The position numbers and the translations under genes are program-made. From Pararhodobacter oceanensis (lineage in GTDB: Bacteria > Pseudomonadota > Alphaproteobacteria > Rhodobacterales > Rhodobacteraceae), in the NCBI RefSeq assembly GCF_003076755.1, contig NZ_QDKM01000005.1, positions 186,001 to 250,000 on the forward strand: a stretch of DNA of 64,000 nt, in the 5' to 3' direction. Positions 36,090-44,039 of this stretch are shown one piece after another. The notes below the pieces were generated by a model. That model was given only the letters and a program-made list of their open reading frames with translations, did no database searches and had not been told where the DNA came from. How positions within the stretch are numbered: position 1 is the first letter of the stretch; every line of letters starts with the position of its first letter.

Positions 36090-37031
36090 TTAGACCTTGA
36101 ACGCTTTGGGCCGTGAGAACGACATAATCCAGTCGCGCAGTTTCGGGCTGAAGGGTTTCGAAAAACTCGACCGGTCCCACGCCAGATAATAGGCGTCCTG
36201 TAAGCGTAGCCTATGGTCAATCGGGATGATCAGCCGTCCTGTGCGCAGGTCTTCCGAGATCATCGCTATCTGCCCCAGCGCCACGCCGCGTCCGCTGATC
36301 GCCGCGTCAATTGCCACCGAGGAATGCGAAAAGGTCAGTTCCCGCAGCGGCGCACGCGGAGTGACGCCCATGCTTTGCGCCCAATCGCTCCATGTCGGTG
36401 CGGGCGGCAGGGTCATATCCCATTCGATGCCCAGAAGTGGCTGTTCGAGCAGGTCTTCGGCACTATAGACGCCGGAATGCGCCAGAAACGCGGGCGCGCA
36501 GACCGGCACCACGGAATCGGTGAACAATTCGACAAAATGGTCATGGCCGGCAATGCGGCGGCTGTAGGTGATCCGGTAATCGACGCCTGAATTCCCCAGA
36601 TCCGGCTCAACATCGCTGCTGACCAGCCGCACATTCGCATCGGGGAATTTCGCCTGCCAGTCGCACAGGCTGGGGCCGAGCCATTTGTTCGCCAGAGAGG
36701 GCAGCGTCGACAGGGTGATCGTGCCATACCCGCGGGCTTGGTCGATCTTGTCCTCGGCGCTGCGGATCAGGGTAAACGCCTTGGCGATATCCTCGTGATA
36801 CATCTGCCCCCAAGAGGTGAGCCGCATCTGGTTTCCGGCCCGCTCGATCAGTTGCAGCCCGAGATGCGCCTCAAGCTTGCGCAACTGCTGGCTGACCGCG
36901 CCGGAGGTCACGCCAAGCGCCTCGGCGGTCTCGCCGACGCTGTGGAGGCGGCCAAACAGATCGAACGCCTGCAGGGCCTTGAGCGGCGGCGGTTCGCGGC
37001 GCGGAGCGGCATCGGCTTTGTCTTGCGGCAT
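36090..37031 (-). CDS. LysR-family transcriptional regulator
   Basis: This 313-residue regulator has a winged-helix DNA-binding domain at about 15-75 (FGRLHSVGETAEALGVTSGAVSQQ in parts) and a two-lobe effector-binding domain. It resembles the GcvA/AmpR-like group in its layout. ATG 37031 is preceded by an AGGAGGAG ribosome site, so the longer frame to 37142 is rejected. It faces the TRAP system-2 genes tail-to-tail and lies near the ammonia-lyase gene on the same strand. It could control either. No autoregulatory T-N11-A box was identified with confidence. Confidence 0.9.
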   Translation of the reverse strand: MPQDKADAAPRREPPPLKALQAFDLFGRLHSVGETAEALGVTSGAVSQQLRKLEAHLGLQLIERAGNQMRLTSWGQMYHEDIAKAFTLIRSAEDKIDQARGYGTITLSTLPSLANKWLGPSLCDWQAKFPDANVRLVSSDVEPDLGNSGVDYRITYSRRIAGHDHFVELFTDSVVPVCAPAFLAHSGVYSAEDLLEQPLLGIEWDMTLPPAPTWSDWAQSMGVTPRAPLRELTFSHSSVAIDAAISGRGVALGQIAMISEDLRTGRLIIPIDHRLRLQDAYYLAWDRSSFSKPFSPKLRDWIMSFSRPKAFKV

Positions 37032-37208
37032 GTCTCCTCCTGTGGCGCGCGACAATGCACCCTCGGCAATTAGGCGACGCGCGCGGGGTAAGTTCAAGCG
37101 GATTGTCGGGTAACCCGCTGGGCGCCCGCAAACCGGCCCCATAAAGCGCGAAACGCCACCGCATATCTGCGGTGACGTTGGTGTTGCTAACCTGCGCTCA
37201 AGGACCGG

Positions 37209-38402
37209 CTACGCCGCGTCCTGTTCCTCCATGATACGCGCGAAAATCGCCGCATCGGTGACGCCTTCCGAGCCGATCAGCAAAACGCGGGCCGACATAT
37301 CGAGCCCCAGATCCACCGCCAAGGTCTCGTCCTGACGCGCCGCGATCAGCGCCGCCAGACCGGCGACTGCGCTTTCACCGGCCTCGACCGGGGTGTCGCC
37401 AGCCAAGGGGCGGGCCAACAGGCGCACGGCAGGGGCGACGAGTTCCTCGGGGATGGTGACGAAATCGCTGGCCTCTTCGGTGAGGATTTCCCACGCGAGT
37501 TCCGAGGGTTCACCGCAGGACAGACCCGCCATCAGCGTTTCTTCCTGAATCGCAAAGGCGGTCGGTTTTCCGGCCTTACCGCTTTCAAACAAACAGGCGG
37601 CAAGCTCGGGCTCGACAATCACCACCCGCGGCGCGTCCTCGCCGTAATGCTGGCGCAGCGCGGCGGCGACACCGGCGGCCAGACCGCCGACGCCGCCCTG
37701 CAAGAACACATGTGTGGGCGCGGCGTCGAGCGCGTCGCATATTTCCTGCACCATCACGCCGTAGCCCGCTTTCACATCACGCGGCGGCTGCGAATACCCC
37801 TCCCACGAGGTGTCGGAGACCACAAACCAGCCGTTCTCTTGGGCTTCGGATTTGGCCAGATCGACCGAATCATCATAGTCGCCTTCGATACGGATCACCT
37901 CGGCACCAAGCGCGCGCATCGCCTCGGCGCGGCCCTCGGAGACCAGCGCGTGGATATAGATTTTGCACGGCGCGCCAAAGCGTTGGCAGCCCCAGGCGAG
38001 CGAACGCCCGTGGTTGCCATCGGTGGCCGAGACCAGCGTGATCCCGGCGGCTTCTTCCTTGTGTTTGCCGTTGCGGATATCGGCCAGCGCCACCTCGCGG
38101 CCCAGTTTGCGGCTGATCTCGCGCTGCAACACGCGCAGACCGGCATAGGCGCCGCCAAGCGCCTTGAAGCTGCCCAGACCAAAGCGCGGGCCTTCGTCCT
38201 TATAGTAGATATCCGCGACGTCGATCTCCTTGGCCAGCGCCGAAAGCGTCACCAAAGGCGTCGGCGCGTAGCCCTCCCATTGGGTGATCTCGGCAGTGGC
38301 GGTGGCGAAGGCTTCGCGGCTGATCACTCGCTCGGAGGCATCGCCGCTGCGGCGCTCATAGGGGATGTGACGGACGCCGGTGGCGGGGAAACGTTCATGC
38401 AT
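37209..38402 (-). CDS. dpaL: Diaminopropionate ammonia-lyase
   Basis: DpaL (PLP, fold type II) converts 2,3-diaminopropionate to pyruvate and two ammonia. This 397-residue protein matches E. coli YgeX in length. The PLP lysine is Lys80 (GLGSFKALGGAY). The two general-base aspartates correspond to Asp128 (SATDGNHG) and Asp197 (VVSDTSWEGY), which in E. coli act on D- and L-substrate. QGGVGGLAAGVAAAL is the phosphate-binding loop. ATG 38402 has an AAAGGA site about eight bases upstream. It lies 169 bases after the aldehyde dehydrogenase stop on the same strand. A second, divergent relative is at 58812. Confidence 0.93.
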   Translation of the reverse strand: MHERFPATGVRHIPYERRSGDASERVISREAFATATAEITQWEGYAPTPLVTLSALAKEIDVADIYYKDEGPRFGLGSFKALGGAYAGLRVLQREISRKLGREVALADIRNGKHKEEAAGITLVSATDGNHGRSLAWGCQRFGAPCKIYIHALVSEGRAEAMRALGAEVIRIEGDYDDSVDLAKSEAQENGWFVVSDTSWEGYSQPPRDVKAGYGVMVQEICDALDAAPTHVFLQGGVGGLAAGVAAALRQHYGEDAPRVVIVEPELAACLFESGKAGKPTAFAIQEETLMAGLSCGEPSELAWEILTEEASDFVTIPEELVAPAVRLLARPLAGDTPVEAGESAVAGLAALIAARQDETLAVDLGLDMSARVLLIGSEGVTDAAIFARIMEEQDAA

Positions 38403-38533
38403 GTCATAGATCCTTTCGGTTGCGCAGTCGCAGCGTGAGCGGCGGGGTTGCGCCAAACTGTGTGCAGGGGGTCTGCGATTGTCGACCTACTGTCGTAACG
38501 ATTTGCCGCAGGGTAGCGCCCCGCAGCGCTGGC

Positions 38534-38562
38534 GCCAAGGCCGCCTGTGTGGCGGCCTTGGC
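38534..38562 (-). other. Strong 12-bp hairpin between aldehyde dehydrogenase and dpaL
   Basis: GCCAAGGCCGCC (38534-38545) pairs perfectly with 38551-38562 over a 5-base loop, nine bases after the aldehyde dehydrogenase stop. No U tract follows, so it may stabilise the 3' end or attenuate read-through into dpaL. Confidence 0.6.
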
Positions 38563-38570
38563 TGGAAGCT

Positions 38571-40025
38571 TTAGGCGAAGGGATGGCGGATGCAGATGTT
38601 TTTCACCTGCTGGTAGGCCGAGATCGCCTCGAGCCCTTTCTCGCGGCCAAAGCCCGAAAGCTTGTAGCCGCCGAAGGGGAACTCGACATCCAGACCCACG
38701 CCAAAGCTGTTGATCCAGACCTGCCCGACGCGCAGACGCTCGGCGGCGGCCAGCGCGTTCGAGATGTTCTGCGTGTGCACACCGGCAACCAGCCCGAAGG
38801 GCGAATCATTGGCGATCTGCACGGCCTCTTCGGCGGTGTCGAAGGGGATCACAGTGAGCAGCGGGCCGAACACCTCTTCGCGCGCGACACGGGCGGTGTT
38901 ATCGACACCGGCGACGATGGCTGGACGCACGAAAGCGCCATTGGCGAGGGCTGCATCGCCGGGCAGATCGGCGCCGAGCAACAGCTCGCCTTCCTTGGCG
39001 GCGATCTCGTAATACTCCTCGACACTGGCCTTTTGCGCGTTGCTGACCAGCGGGCCCATGTCGGGGTCGTCGATGCCGGCGCCCAACGTCATACCCTTGA
39101 TTTTGTCGTGCAGCTTCGAGACCACTTCGTCATGCACCGAGCGCTGCACCAACAGCCGCGTGCCGGCGTTACAGACCTGTCCGCAATGGGTGAAGACACC
39201 GCCCAGAACCATCGGCATCGCGGCGTCCATATCGGCGTCGGCAAACAGCAATTGTGCTGATTTTCCACCGAGTTCCATGTTCGACGGGATCGCATGCGAG
39301 GCCGCGGCTTCAAGCACTCGCTGGCCGGTCGGCACCGAGCCGGTAAAGGTGATCTGGTCGACACCGGGGTGACGCGCCAGCAGGTCGCCGACCACGGAGC
39401 CACGGCCGTTGATCAGGTTGACCTGACCCTCGGGCAGACCGGCTTCGCGGCAGATCTGGATGAAATTCCACGCCGACATCGGGGTTTCCGTCGCCGGTTT
39501 GATGATCACCGAACAGCCCGCCGCCAAGGCCGGTGCGACACCGCGCGCGATCAGCTGGAACGAGTAATTCCACGGGATGATGTGCAGGCTGACCCCGATG
39601 CCCTCTAAGGTGGTCCAATCCGAGTAATTCGGCCCCAAGGGGATCGAATTGCCCTGCATCTTGTCGACAAAACCGCCGTAGAATTCAAAGAACCGCGCCG
39701 CGCAATCGACTTCCCAATAGGCGTCGCGCAGGGGTTTGCCGCTGTCTTCGGTCTCGATCCGCGCGATCTCGTCGCGGCGTTCCAGCATCAATTCACCGAT
39801 CCGCTGCAGGATGCGCCCGCGCTCGAACGGGCGCATGCGGCCCCATGCGCCCTCGTCAAAGGCTTTGCGCGCGGCGTTCACCGCCATGTTCACTTCGACC
39901 TCACCGGCCATAGCGAAATGGCTGAGCAAAGCGCCGGTGGCGGGGTTGCGGGTTTCGCCGACACCGCCGCTGGCCTCGGTGAGGGTGGCATCGCCAATGG
40001 CGAGGGGGATCATTGAGTTGGTCAT
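38571..40025 (-). CDS. NAD-dependent aldehyde dehydrogenase
   Basis: This 484-residue ALDH-superfamily enzyme oxidises an aldehyde to a carboxylate in the cytosol. The catalytic Cys285 is in VCNAGTR, the general base Glu251 in ELGGKSAQLLF, and Asn153 in PWNYSFQL. Lys176 in KPATETP binds the cofactor. The sequence resembles the betaine-aldehyde/aminobutyraldehyde branch in layout, but substrate specificity cannot be read. ATG 40025 follows a strong AAAGGAGA site. It is divergent from the SDR-ThDP-cupin operon. A TGTATGCA box lies 42 bases upstream. Confidence 0.92.
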   Translation of the reverse strand: MTNSMIPLAIGDATLTEASGGVGETRNPATGALLSHFAMAGEVEVNMAVNAARKAFDEGAWGRMRPFERGRILQRIGELMLERRDEIARIETEDSGKPLRDAYWEVDCAARFFEFYGGFVDKMQGNSIPLGPNYSDWTTLEGIGVSLHIIPWNYSFQLIARGVAPALAAGCSVIIKPATETPMSAWNFIQICREAGLPEGQVNLINGRGSVVGDLLARHPGVDQITFTGSVPTGQRVLEAAASHAIPSNMELGGKSAQLLFADADMDAAMPMVLGGVFTHCGQVCNAGTRLLVQRSVHDEVVSKLHDKIKGMTLGAGIDDPDMGPLVSNAQKASVEEYYEIAAKEGELLLGADLPGDAALANGAFVRPAIVAGVDNTARVAREEVFGPLLTVIPFDTAEEAVQIANDSPFGLVAGVHTQNISNALAAAERLRVGQVWINSFGVGLDVEFPFGGYKLSGFGREKGLEAISAYQQVKNICIRHPFA

Positions 40026-40066
40026 ACTTGGTCTCCTTTCATCACTGCATAAAGCCATGACGCGAG

Positions 40067-40095
40067 TGTATGCAAGATAATTATTACTGTCGACA
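40067..40095. promoter_or_regulatory. TGTATGCA box 3 and TGTCGACA palindrome
   Basis: TGTATGCA (40067-40074) and the perfect palindrome TGTCGACA (40088-40095) lie in the 128-base divergent promoter between the aldehyde dehydrogenase and the SDR gene. The first is shared with four other promoters in this window. The palindrome is a second operator candidate. Confidence 0.5.
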
Positions 40096-40153
40096 ATGTT
40101 TGACGGATTGGCAACAAGGTGGTATCAACATTGAAACTTTACGGAGAGCTGAG

Positions 40154-40942
40154 ATGAACCTGGAACTGGACGGCAAGCGCGTTCTGATCACTGCCGCCTC
40201 ACGCGGGCTGGGCCGGGCTGCAGCCCTGGCGCTGGCCGCCGAGGGCGCCAGTCTGGCGGTCGCGGGGCGCAATATTGCGGCGATGGGCGATCTGCTGGAG
40301 GAGTTGCGCGCCGCCGGTGCCGCGAAGGCGGTGGCGGTGCATATCGACCTTTCCGACCGCGACACACTGGCCAAAGGCGTTGCCGAAGCGGCCAAAGAAC
40401 TCGGCGGTATTGATGTCTTTCTGGGCAACACCGGCGGCCCTGATTCGGGCCCCTTTGTCGATGTCCCGCGCGCCGCATGGGAAGAAGCCTTGGGCGATAG
40501 CCTGCTGCCGCTGGTCGATCTGACCCATGCGGTGCTGCCGCATATGCAGAAAAACGGCTGGGGCCGGATCATGTATGTGACCACCGTCGGCGTGAAGATG
40601 GTGCAGCCGAATATGGTGCTGTCCGATTCGATCCGGCTGGCGATTGTCGGCATGGCGAAATCGCTGTCGATCGAGGTCGCGCATGAGGGGATCACGGTCA
40701 ATTGCCTGTGCCCCGGCCCGTTCAAAACCGACCGTATGGAGTATCTCGTCACCTCCTCGATGGAGCGCGACAACATCGACCGCGCCGCCGCCGAGGCGCT
40801 CTGGCTGGATGAGGTTCCCGCCGGTCAGTTCGGCGATCCGGCGGATTTCGGCGCCATGGTGGCGCTGCTCTCGTCAAAGCGCGGCAGCTTTATCACCGGT
40901 CAGGCCATCGCTCTCGATGGCGGCAAATCACGAGCATATTGA
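40154..40942 (+). CDS. SDR-family protein lacking the usual catalytic Tyr-x3-Lys
   Basis: This 262-residue short-chain dehydrogenase fold has a variant cofactor motif TAASRGLGRAAAL (13-25). NTGGPDSGPF takes the usual NNAG place. The catalytic Tyr and Lys are missing: around residue 156 the chain reads QPNMVLSDSIRLAIVGMAKSL where YxxxK is normal. A named subgroup (BKR-like SDR-like) is known to have this pattern, so loss of oxidoreductase activity or a different chemistry is likely. CPGPFKTDRME and GQAIALDGGKSR are normal for the fold. It is the first gene of the SDR-ThDP-cupin operon. Confidence 0.85.
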   Translation: MNLELDGKRVLITAASRGLGRAAALALAAEGASLAVAGRNIAAMGDLLEELRAAGAAKAVAVHIDLSDRDTLAKGVAEAAKELGGIDVFLGNTGGPDSGPFVDVPRAAWEEALGDSLLPLVDLTHAVLPHMQKNGWGRIMYVTTVGVKMVQPNMVLSDSIRLAIVGMAKSLSIEVAHEGITVNCLCPGPFKTDRMEYLVTSSMERDNIDRAAAEALWLDEVPAGQFGDPADFGAMVALLSSKRGSFITGQAIALDGGKSRAY

Positions 40943-40950
40943 GGCAAATC

Positions 40951-42612
40951 ATGAAAGATCAAACCAACATGACACACACCGAGACGACGGAAATCGACGG
41001 TGGCGCAGCGATTATCAGCTGGTTCCGCGCGGCCGGAATTAACCATGTGTATTCGGTCTCGGGTGGGCCGATCAATCCGATCTACAAAGCCTGCGCCGAG
41101 CAGGGTGTGCAACTGATCCACACCCGCCACGAGGCCGCCGCTGGCTATATGACCGAGGCCGAAGGCCGCGTCACCGGCCAGCCCGCGGCCTTGGTCGTCA
41201 CCCTTGGACCGGGGGTCAGCAATGCGGTGACACCAGCGCTGGTCGCGCAGATGGCGGGCACGCCGCTGTTGATCGTCGGCGCGCAGGCCGCGACCCATAA
41301 CAACCAACGCGGCGCGGGGATGGATTATGACGTGATGCCGGCGATGACTTCGGTCACCAAATGGGCGGGCCGCTGCATCGATCCTTCGCGGTTGACCGAG
41401 TATCTCGACATCGCTTGGCGCAAGATGTGGGCGGGCCGCCCCGGCGCCGTGTTCCTTGAGGTGCCGACCGATGTGCTCCACGCCAGTTTCACCCCGAAAG
41501 CCGCGCCGCAAGCGCCGGTGAAACCGGGTACCGCAGGCATTTCGCCCAAGGATCTGGAGGCTTTGGTCGCGGAACTCAACGCCGCCGAACGTCCGCTGCT
41601 GCTGCTGGGGGATGAGCTGTTCTTCAACCGCTGCGGCAAGCTGGAAGCGCTGATCGATGAGGTCAATCTGCCGTTCATGACCCTGCGTCTGGCGCGCGGC
41701 ATCGTTGACGAGCGGCATCCGAACTGGGCCGGTCCGGGCTATGTGCCCTGCAACGAGACCCTGCGCGACGCGCTCAAAGAGGCTGACCGCGTCTTTGTTC
41801 TCGGCCATCATTTCGAGTTCGACCTCGGCTTTGGCGACGGGCTTGGCGAGGACGTGCGGGTGATCCAGATTGCCTCGGACCCCGAGCTGTTGCACCGCAA
41901 CCGCCGCGCCGATCTGGCGATTGCCGCGAGCCCGGCTTGGGCAGTTTCTGCCGCCCATGGTGCCGGGATCAAAGCCAAAGACGGCGCTTGGACGAAGAAG
42001 CTCACCGCCGCCTGGCAAGCCGAGCGTGCCGCGCAACTCGGCGAGGGCGACGCCAATGGCATCCATCCGGTCGCCGCGATCGACGCGGTCAGCGATGCCG
42101 CACCGGAAGAGACGATCTTTGTCACCTCCCATGGCAACGTCGACTTCTGGGCCGATGCCCGCCTGCAGATCAACGCGCCGGGCCGCTATCTGCGCGCCGG
42201 CCAGTCGGGAACGCTGGGCGCCGAGGTGCCTTACGGCGCCGGTGCGGCGATGGCCAACCCCGATGTGCCGGTGGTGGTCTTTGTCGGCGACGGCGGCGTC
42301 GGCTACCATGTCACCGAGTTGGACACGCTTGAGCGTCAGGGCCGCGCGATGATCATTGTCGTGCTCGATGACGAGATGTGGGGCGCGATTTCGTTGCCGC
42401 AGGCGCAGCAATACGGCGAGACCTATGCGATGAACCTGCCGCGCCGCGACTGGACCAAGGTTGCCGAAGGTCTGGGTGGCAACGGCTATATCGCCCGCTC
42501 GCAGGACGAGATCGGCGAGGCGGTCAAGGCGGCGATTGCTGCGGGCAAACCGGCGATCATTCAGGTGCCGGTGCGCAGCGTGATCAGCCCCTACATGCAG
42601 TTCATTTCGTAA
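40951..42612 (+). CDS. Thiamine-diphosphate-dependent enzyme, acetolactate-synthase-like
   Basis: This 553-residue ThDP enzyme has the acetohydroxyacid synthase/pyruvate oxidase fold. The cofactor-activating glutamate is Glu61 (TRHEAAAGYMTEAEG). The diphosphate and metal motif starts at GDGGVGYH (about 446) but ends in VVLDDEMWG where most relatives have NN. Without a paired small subunit and in a catabolic cluster, it is more likely to decarboxylate a 2-oxo acid, or cleave or condense its carbonyl, than to make acetolactate. It starts nine bases after the SDR stop, with GAGG as ribosome site. The cupin gene follows after 67 bases. Confidence 0.85.
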   Translation: MKDQTNMTHTETTEIDGGAAIISWFRAAGINHVYSVSGGPINPIYKACAEQGVQLIHTRHEAAAGYMTEAEGRVTGQPAALVVTLGPGVSNAVTPALVAQMAGTPLLIVGAQAATHNNQRGAGMDYDVMPAMTSVTKWAGRCIDPSRLTEYLDIAWRKMWAGRPGAVFLEVPTDVLHASFTPKAAPQAPVKPGTAGISPKDLEALVAELNAAERPLLLLGDELFFNRCGKLEALIDEVNLPFMTLRLARGIVDERHPNWAGPGYVPCNETLRDALKEADRVFVLGHHFEFDLGFGDGLGEDVRVIQIASDPELLHRNRRADLAIAASPAWAVSAAHGAGIKAKDGAWTKKLTAAWQAERAAQLGEGDANGIHPVAAIDAVSDAAPEETIFVTSHGNVDFWADARLQINAPGRYLRAGQSGTLGAEVPYGAGAAMANPDVPVVVFVGDGGVGYHVTELDTLERQGRAMIIVVLDDEMWGAISLPQAQQYGETYAMNLPRRDWTKVAEGLGGNGYIARSQDEIGEAVKAAIAAGKPAIIQVPVRSVISPYMQFIS

Positions 42613-42679
42613 TCCCTTAGCCAACATATCGCGCGCGCCACCCGCAGGCGGGCGCCCTCAAACACAGACGGAGAGAGCA

Positions 42680-43012
42680 ATGAAAATCTGGAAAGATGGC
42701 GATAAAACCGGCGTCACGCCACCGGCGCATTTTGGCGACCTGAAGGTGCTGGATGTGGTGCCCTTTGGCGACGGCGATTTCAGCGTGCAGATCTCGCGCG
42801 CCCCCAAGGGCGGTGGCGGCGAGTTGCACCATCACGATACATGGTCGCAGGTGTTTTTCATCATGGAAGGCGCGCTGACCTTTGACACCGGTTCGGAACG
42901 CTTCACCCTGACCCAAGGGCAGGCGGTGCTCTTCGAGCCCAAAGACCCGCATTACACGCTGAACGAGCAGGATGGTGATTGCGTCGCCATGGTCATCACG
43001 GTAAAACATTGA
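42680..43012 (+). CDS. Small cupin-domain protein
   Basis: This is a single-domain beta-barrel cupin of 110 residues. The first cupin motif is GGGGELHHHDTWSQVFFIMEG, with its histidines and a Gln, and the second runs FEPKDPHYTLNEQDGD. The histidines would bind a metal. Such proteins are dioxygenases, isomerases or sensors. Nothing here distinguishes them. It follows the ThDP enzyme with a GGAGAGAG ribosome site and precedes the GntR gene on the same strand, so it may modify an intermediate or sense one. Confidence 0.85.
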   Translation: MKIWKDGDKTGVTPPAHFGDLKVLDVVPFGDGDFSVQISRAPKGGGGELHHHDTWSQVFFIMEGALTFDTGSERFTLTQGQAVLFEPKDPHYTLNEQDGDCVAMVITVKH

Positions 43013-43021
43013 TCGGCGATC

Positions 43022-43040
43022 TGCATACATTTGGCGTATG
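43022..43040 (+). promoter_or_regulatory. TGCATACA box 4 (GntR promoter)
   Basis: TGCATACA (43022-43029) lies 62 bases before the GntR start. Its CATAC core pairs with GTATG (43036-43040) across seven bases. This fits autoregulation by a dimeric GntR-type protein. Confidence 0.55.
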
Positions 43041-43083
43041 ATCTGGTCAAAGCCGGTTGTCCGCGTGTGTGGTTAAAGGAAGA

Positions 43084-43776
43084 ATGCGTCACATGACCAA
43101 AGTTGCTCCTGCCGTCTCATCGACCGCAAATATTATTTCTGTGCTCGAAGACGAGATCTTGAACGGCACCCTCGCACCCGAAGACCGGCTTGACGAACAG
43201 GGGCTGGCGCGACGCTTTAATGTGTCGCGCACGCCGATCCGCGAGGCGCTGCGGCATCTGGCCTCCAGCGGTCTGGTGGATATCAAACCCAATCAAGGCA
43301 CCACCGTGCGCCGGTTGACCACCTCGGATCTGATCGAGATGTTTCAGGTTTTTGGTGAGCTCTGCGGGCTCGGCGCGCAATTGGGCGCCCGCCGGCTGAG
43401 TTCCGCCGAAATCGACAAGCTGCGCGCGCTCAATCAGGTCTGTGCCGATGCCGCCGAGGAAGATGACGCCGACAAGTTTTTCCGCGCCAATCTCGAGTTC
43501 CACGATTTCCTCGATGCGCGGTCAAAGAACAATTACCTGCTGTCCGAGATCCACAAGATGTCGAAGCATCTGAATGCCTACCGGCGCTTCATCACTCTGC
43601 AGCCGCGGCGGATGATGCGCTCGGTCGAGGAGCACAACCAGATCATCGACGCAATCGGCAAGGGTGACGAAGAGGCGGCGCATATCCTGATGCGCAAACA
43701 CGTCAACCTGCTGGCCGGATCGGCGACGGATGTGCTGATCGCGCTGGAAAACAAGCACGGGCCGAGCGACGGGTAG
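43084..43776 (+). CDS. GntR/FCD-family transcriptional regulator
   Basis: This 230-residue regulator has an N-terminal winged helix (LARRFNVSRTPIREALRHL and LVDIKPNQGTTVR) and a C-terminal all-helical FCD domain. The FCD metal-binding residues are in FRANLEFHDFL and HNQIIDAI, with a late His in MRKHVNLL. FCD proteins usually repress and are released by an organic acid. Start 43084 (MRHMTK) is used, and ATG 43093 is an alternative because AAGGA is at 43076-43080. It ends the SDR-ThDP-cupin group. It is the only GntR in the window and the prime candidate to bind the TGCATACA boxes. Confidence 0.9.
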   Translation: MRHMTKVAPAVSSTANIISVLEDEILNGTLAPEDRLDEQGLARRFNVSRTPIREALRHLASSGLVDIKPNQGTTVRRLTTSDLIEMFQVFGELCGLGAQLGARRLSSAEIDKLRALNQVCADAAEEDDADKFFRANLEFHDFLDARSKNNYLLSEIHKMSKHLNAYRRFITLQPRRMMRSVEEHNQIIDAIGKGDEEAAHILMRKHVNLLAGSATDVLIALENKHGPSDG

Positions 43777-43796
43777 GTTGCTGCGCCCTAGGCATG

Positions 43797-43831
43797 GAAA
43801 AACCCGCGTCCTGATGGAGGCGGGTTTTTTG
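43797..43831. terminator. Terminator after the GntR gene
   Basis: AACCCGC (43801-43807) pairs with GCGGGTT (43820-43826), flanked by A's on the left and TTTT on the right. It would stop transcription of the GntR gene and could also work in reverse. Confidence 0.88.
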
Positions 43832-43853
43832 TTTGTTATCAATGTTATGAGAT

Positions 43854-44007
43854 AAGGGACGCGCCCGACACTGGGTGGGCGCGTGCTGCGCTTGAGCAGG
43901 GCGCGCGCTCAAAAGCATCCAAGTCATGCAAGCGGTGAGCGACATCGCCAAAGCGCCCTCCCGGGGGGAGGGTCGGGCGCGGCCCGTGGTTCCCACGGGC
44001 CAAACAG
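43854..44007 (-). repeat. Dispersed intergenic repeat, copy 4
   Basis: Reverse orientation. On the minus strand it starts CTGTTTGGCCCGTGGG (hairpin with the following CCACGGG), then CCCTCCCC-GGGAGGG and GCGCTTTGGCGATG, and ends CCCACCCAGTGTCGGGCG. It fills most of the gap between the GntR terminator and the pyruvate carboxylase stop. Confidence 0.8.
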
Positions 44008-44039
44008 TGGAGTTTCGCGCTCAGAACGCCCAAGCCCCC

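Noticed and set aside
40900-42627. Long minus-strand frame (575 aa) opposite the ThDP gene
   Set aside because: It is a mirror of a well-supported gene, with low-complexity His/Arg/Asp content and no motif.
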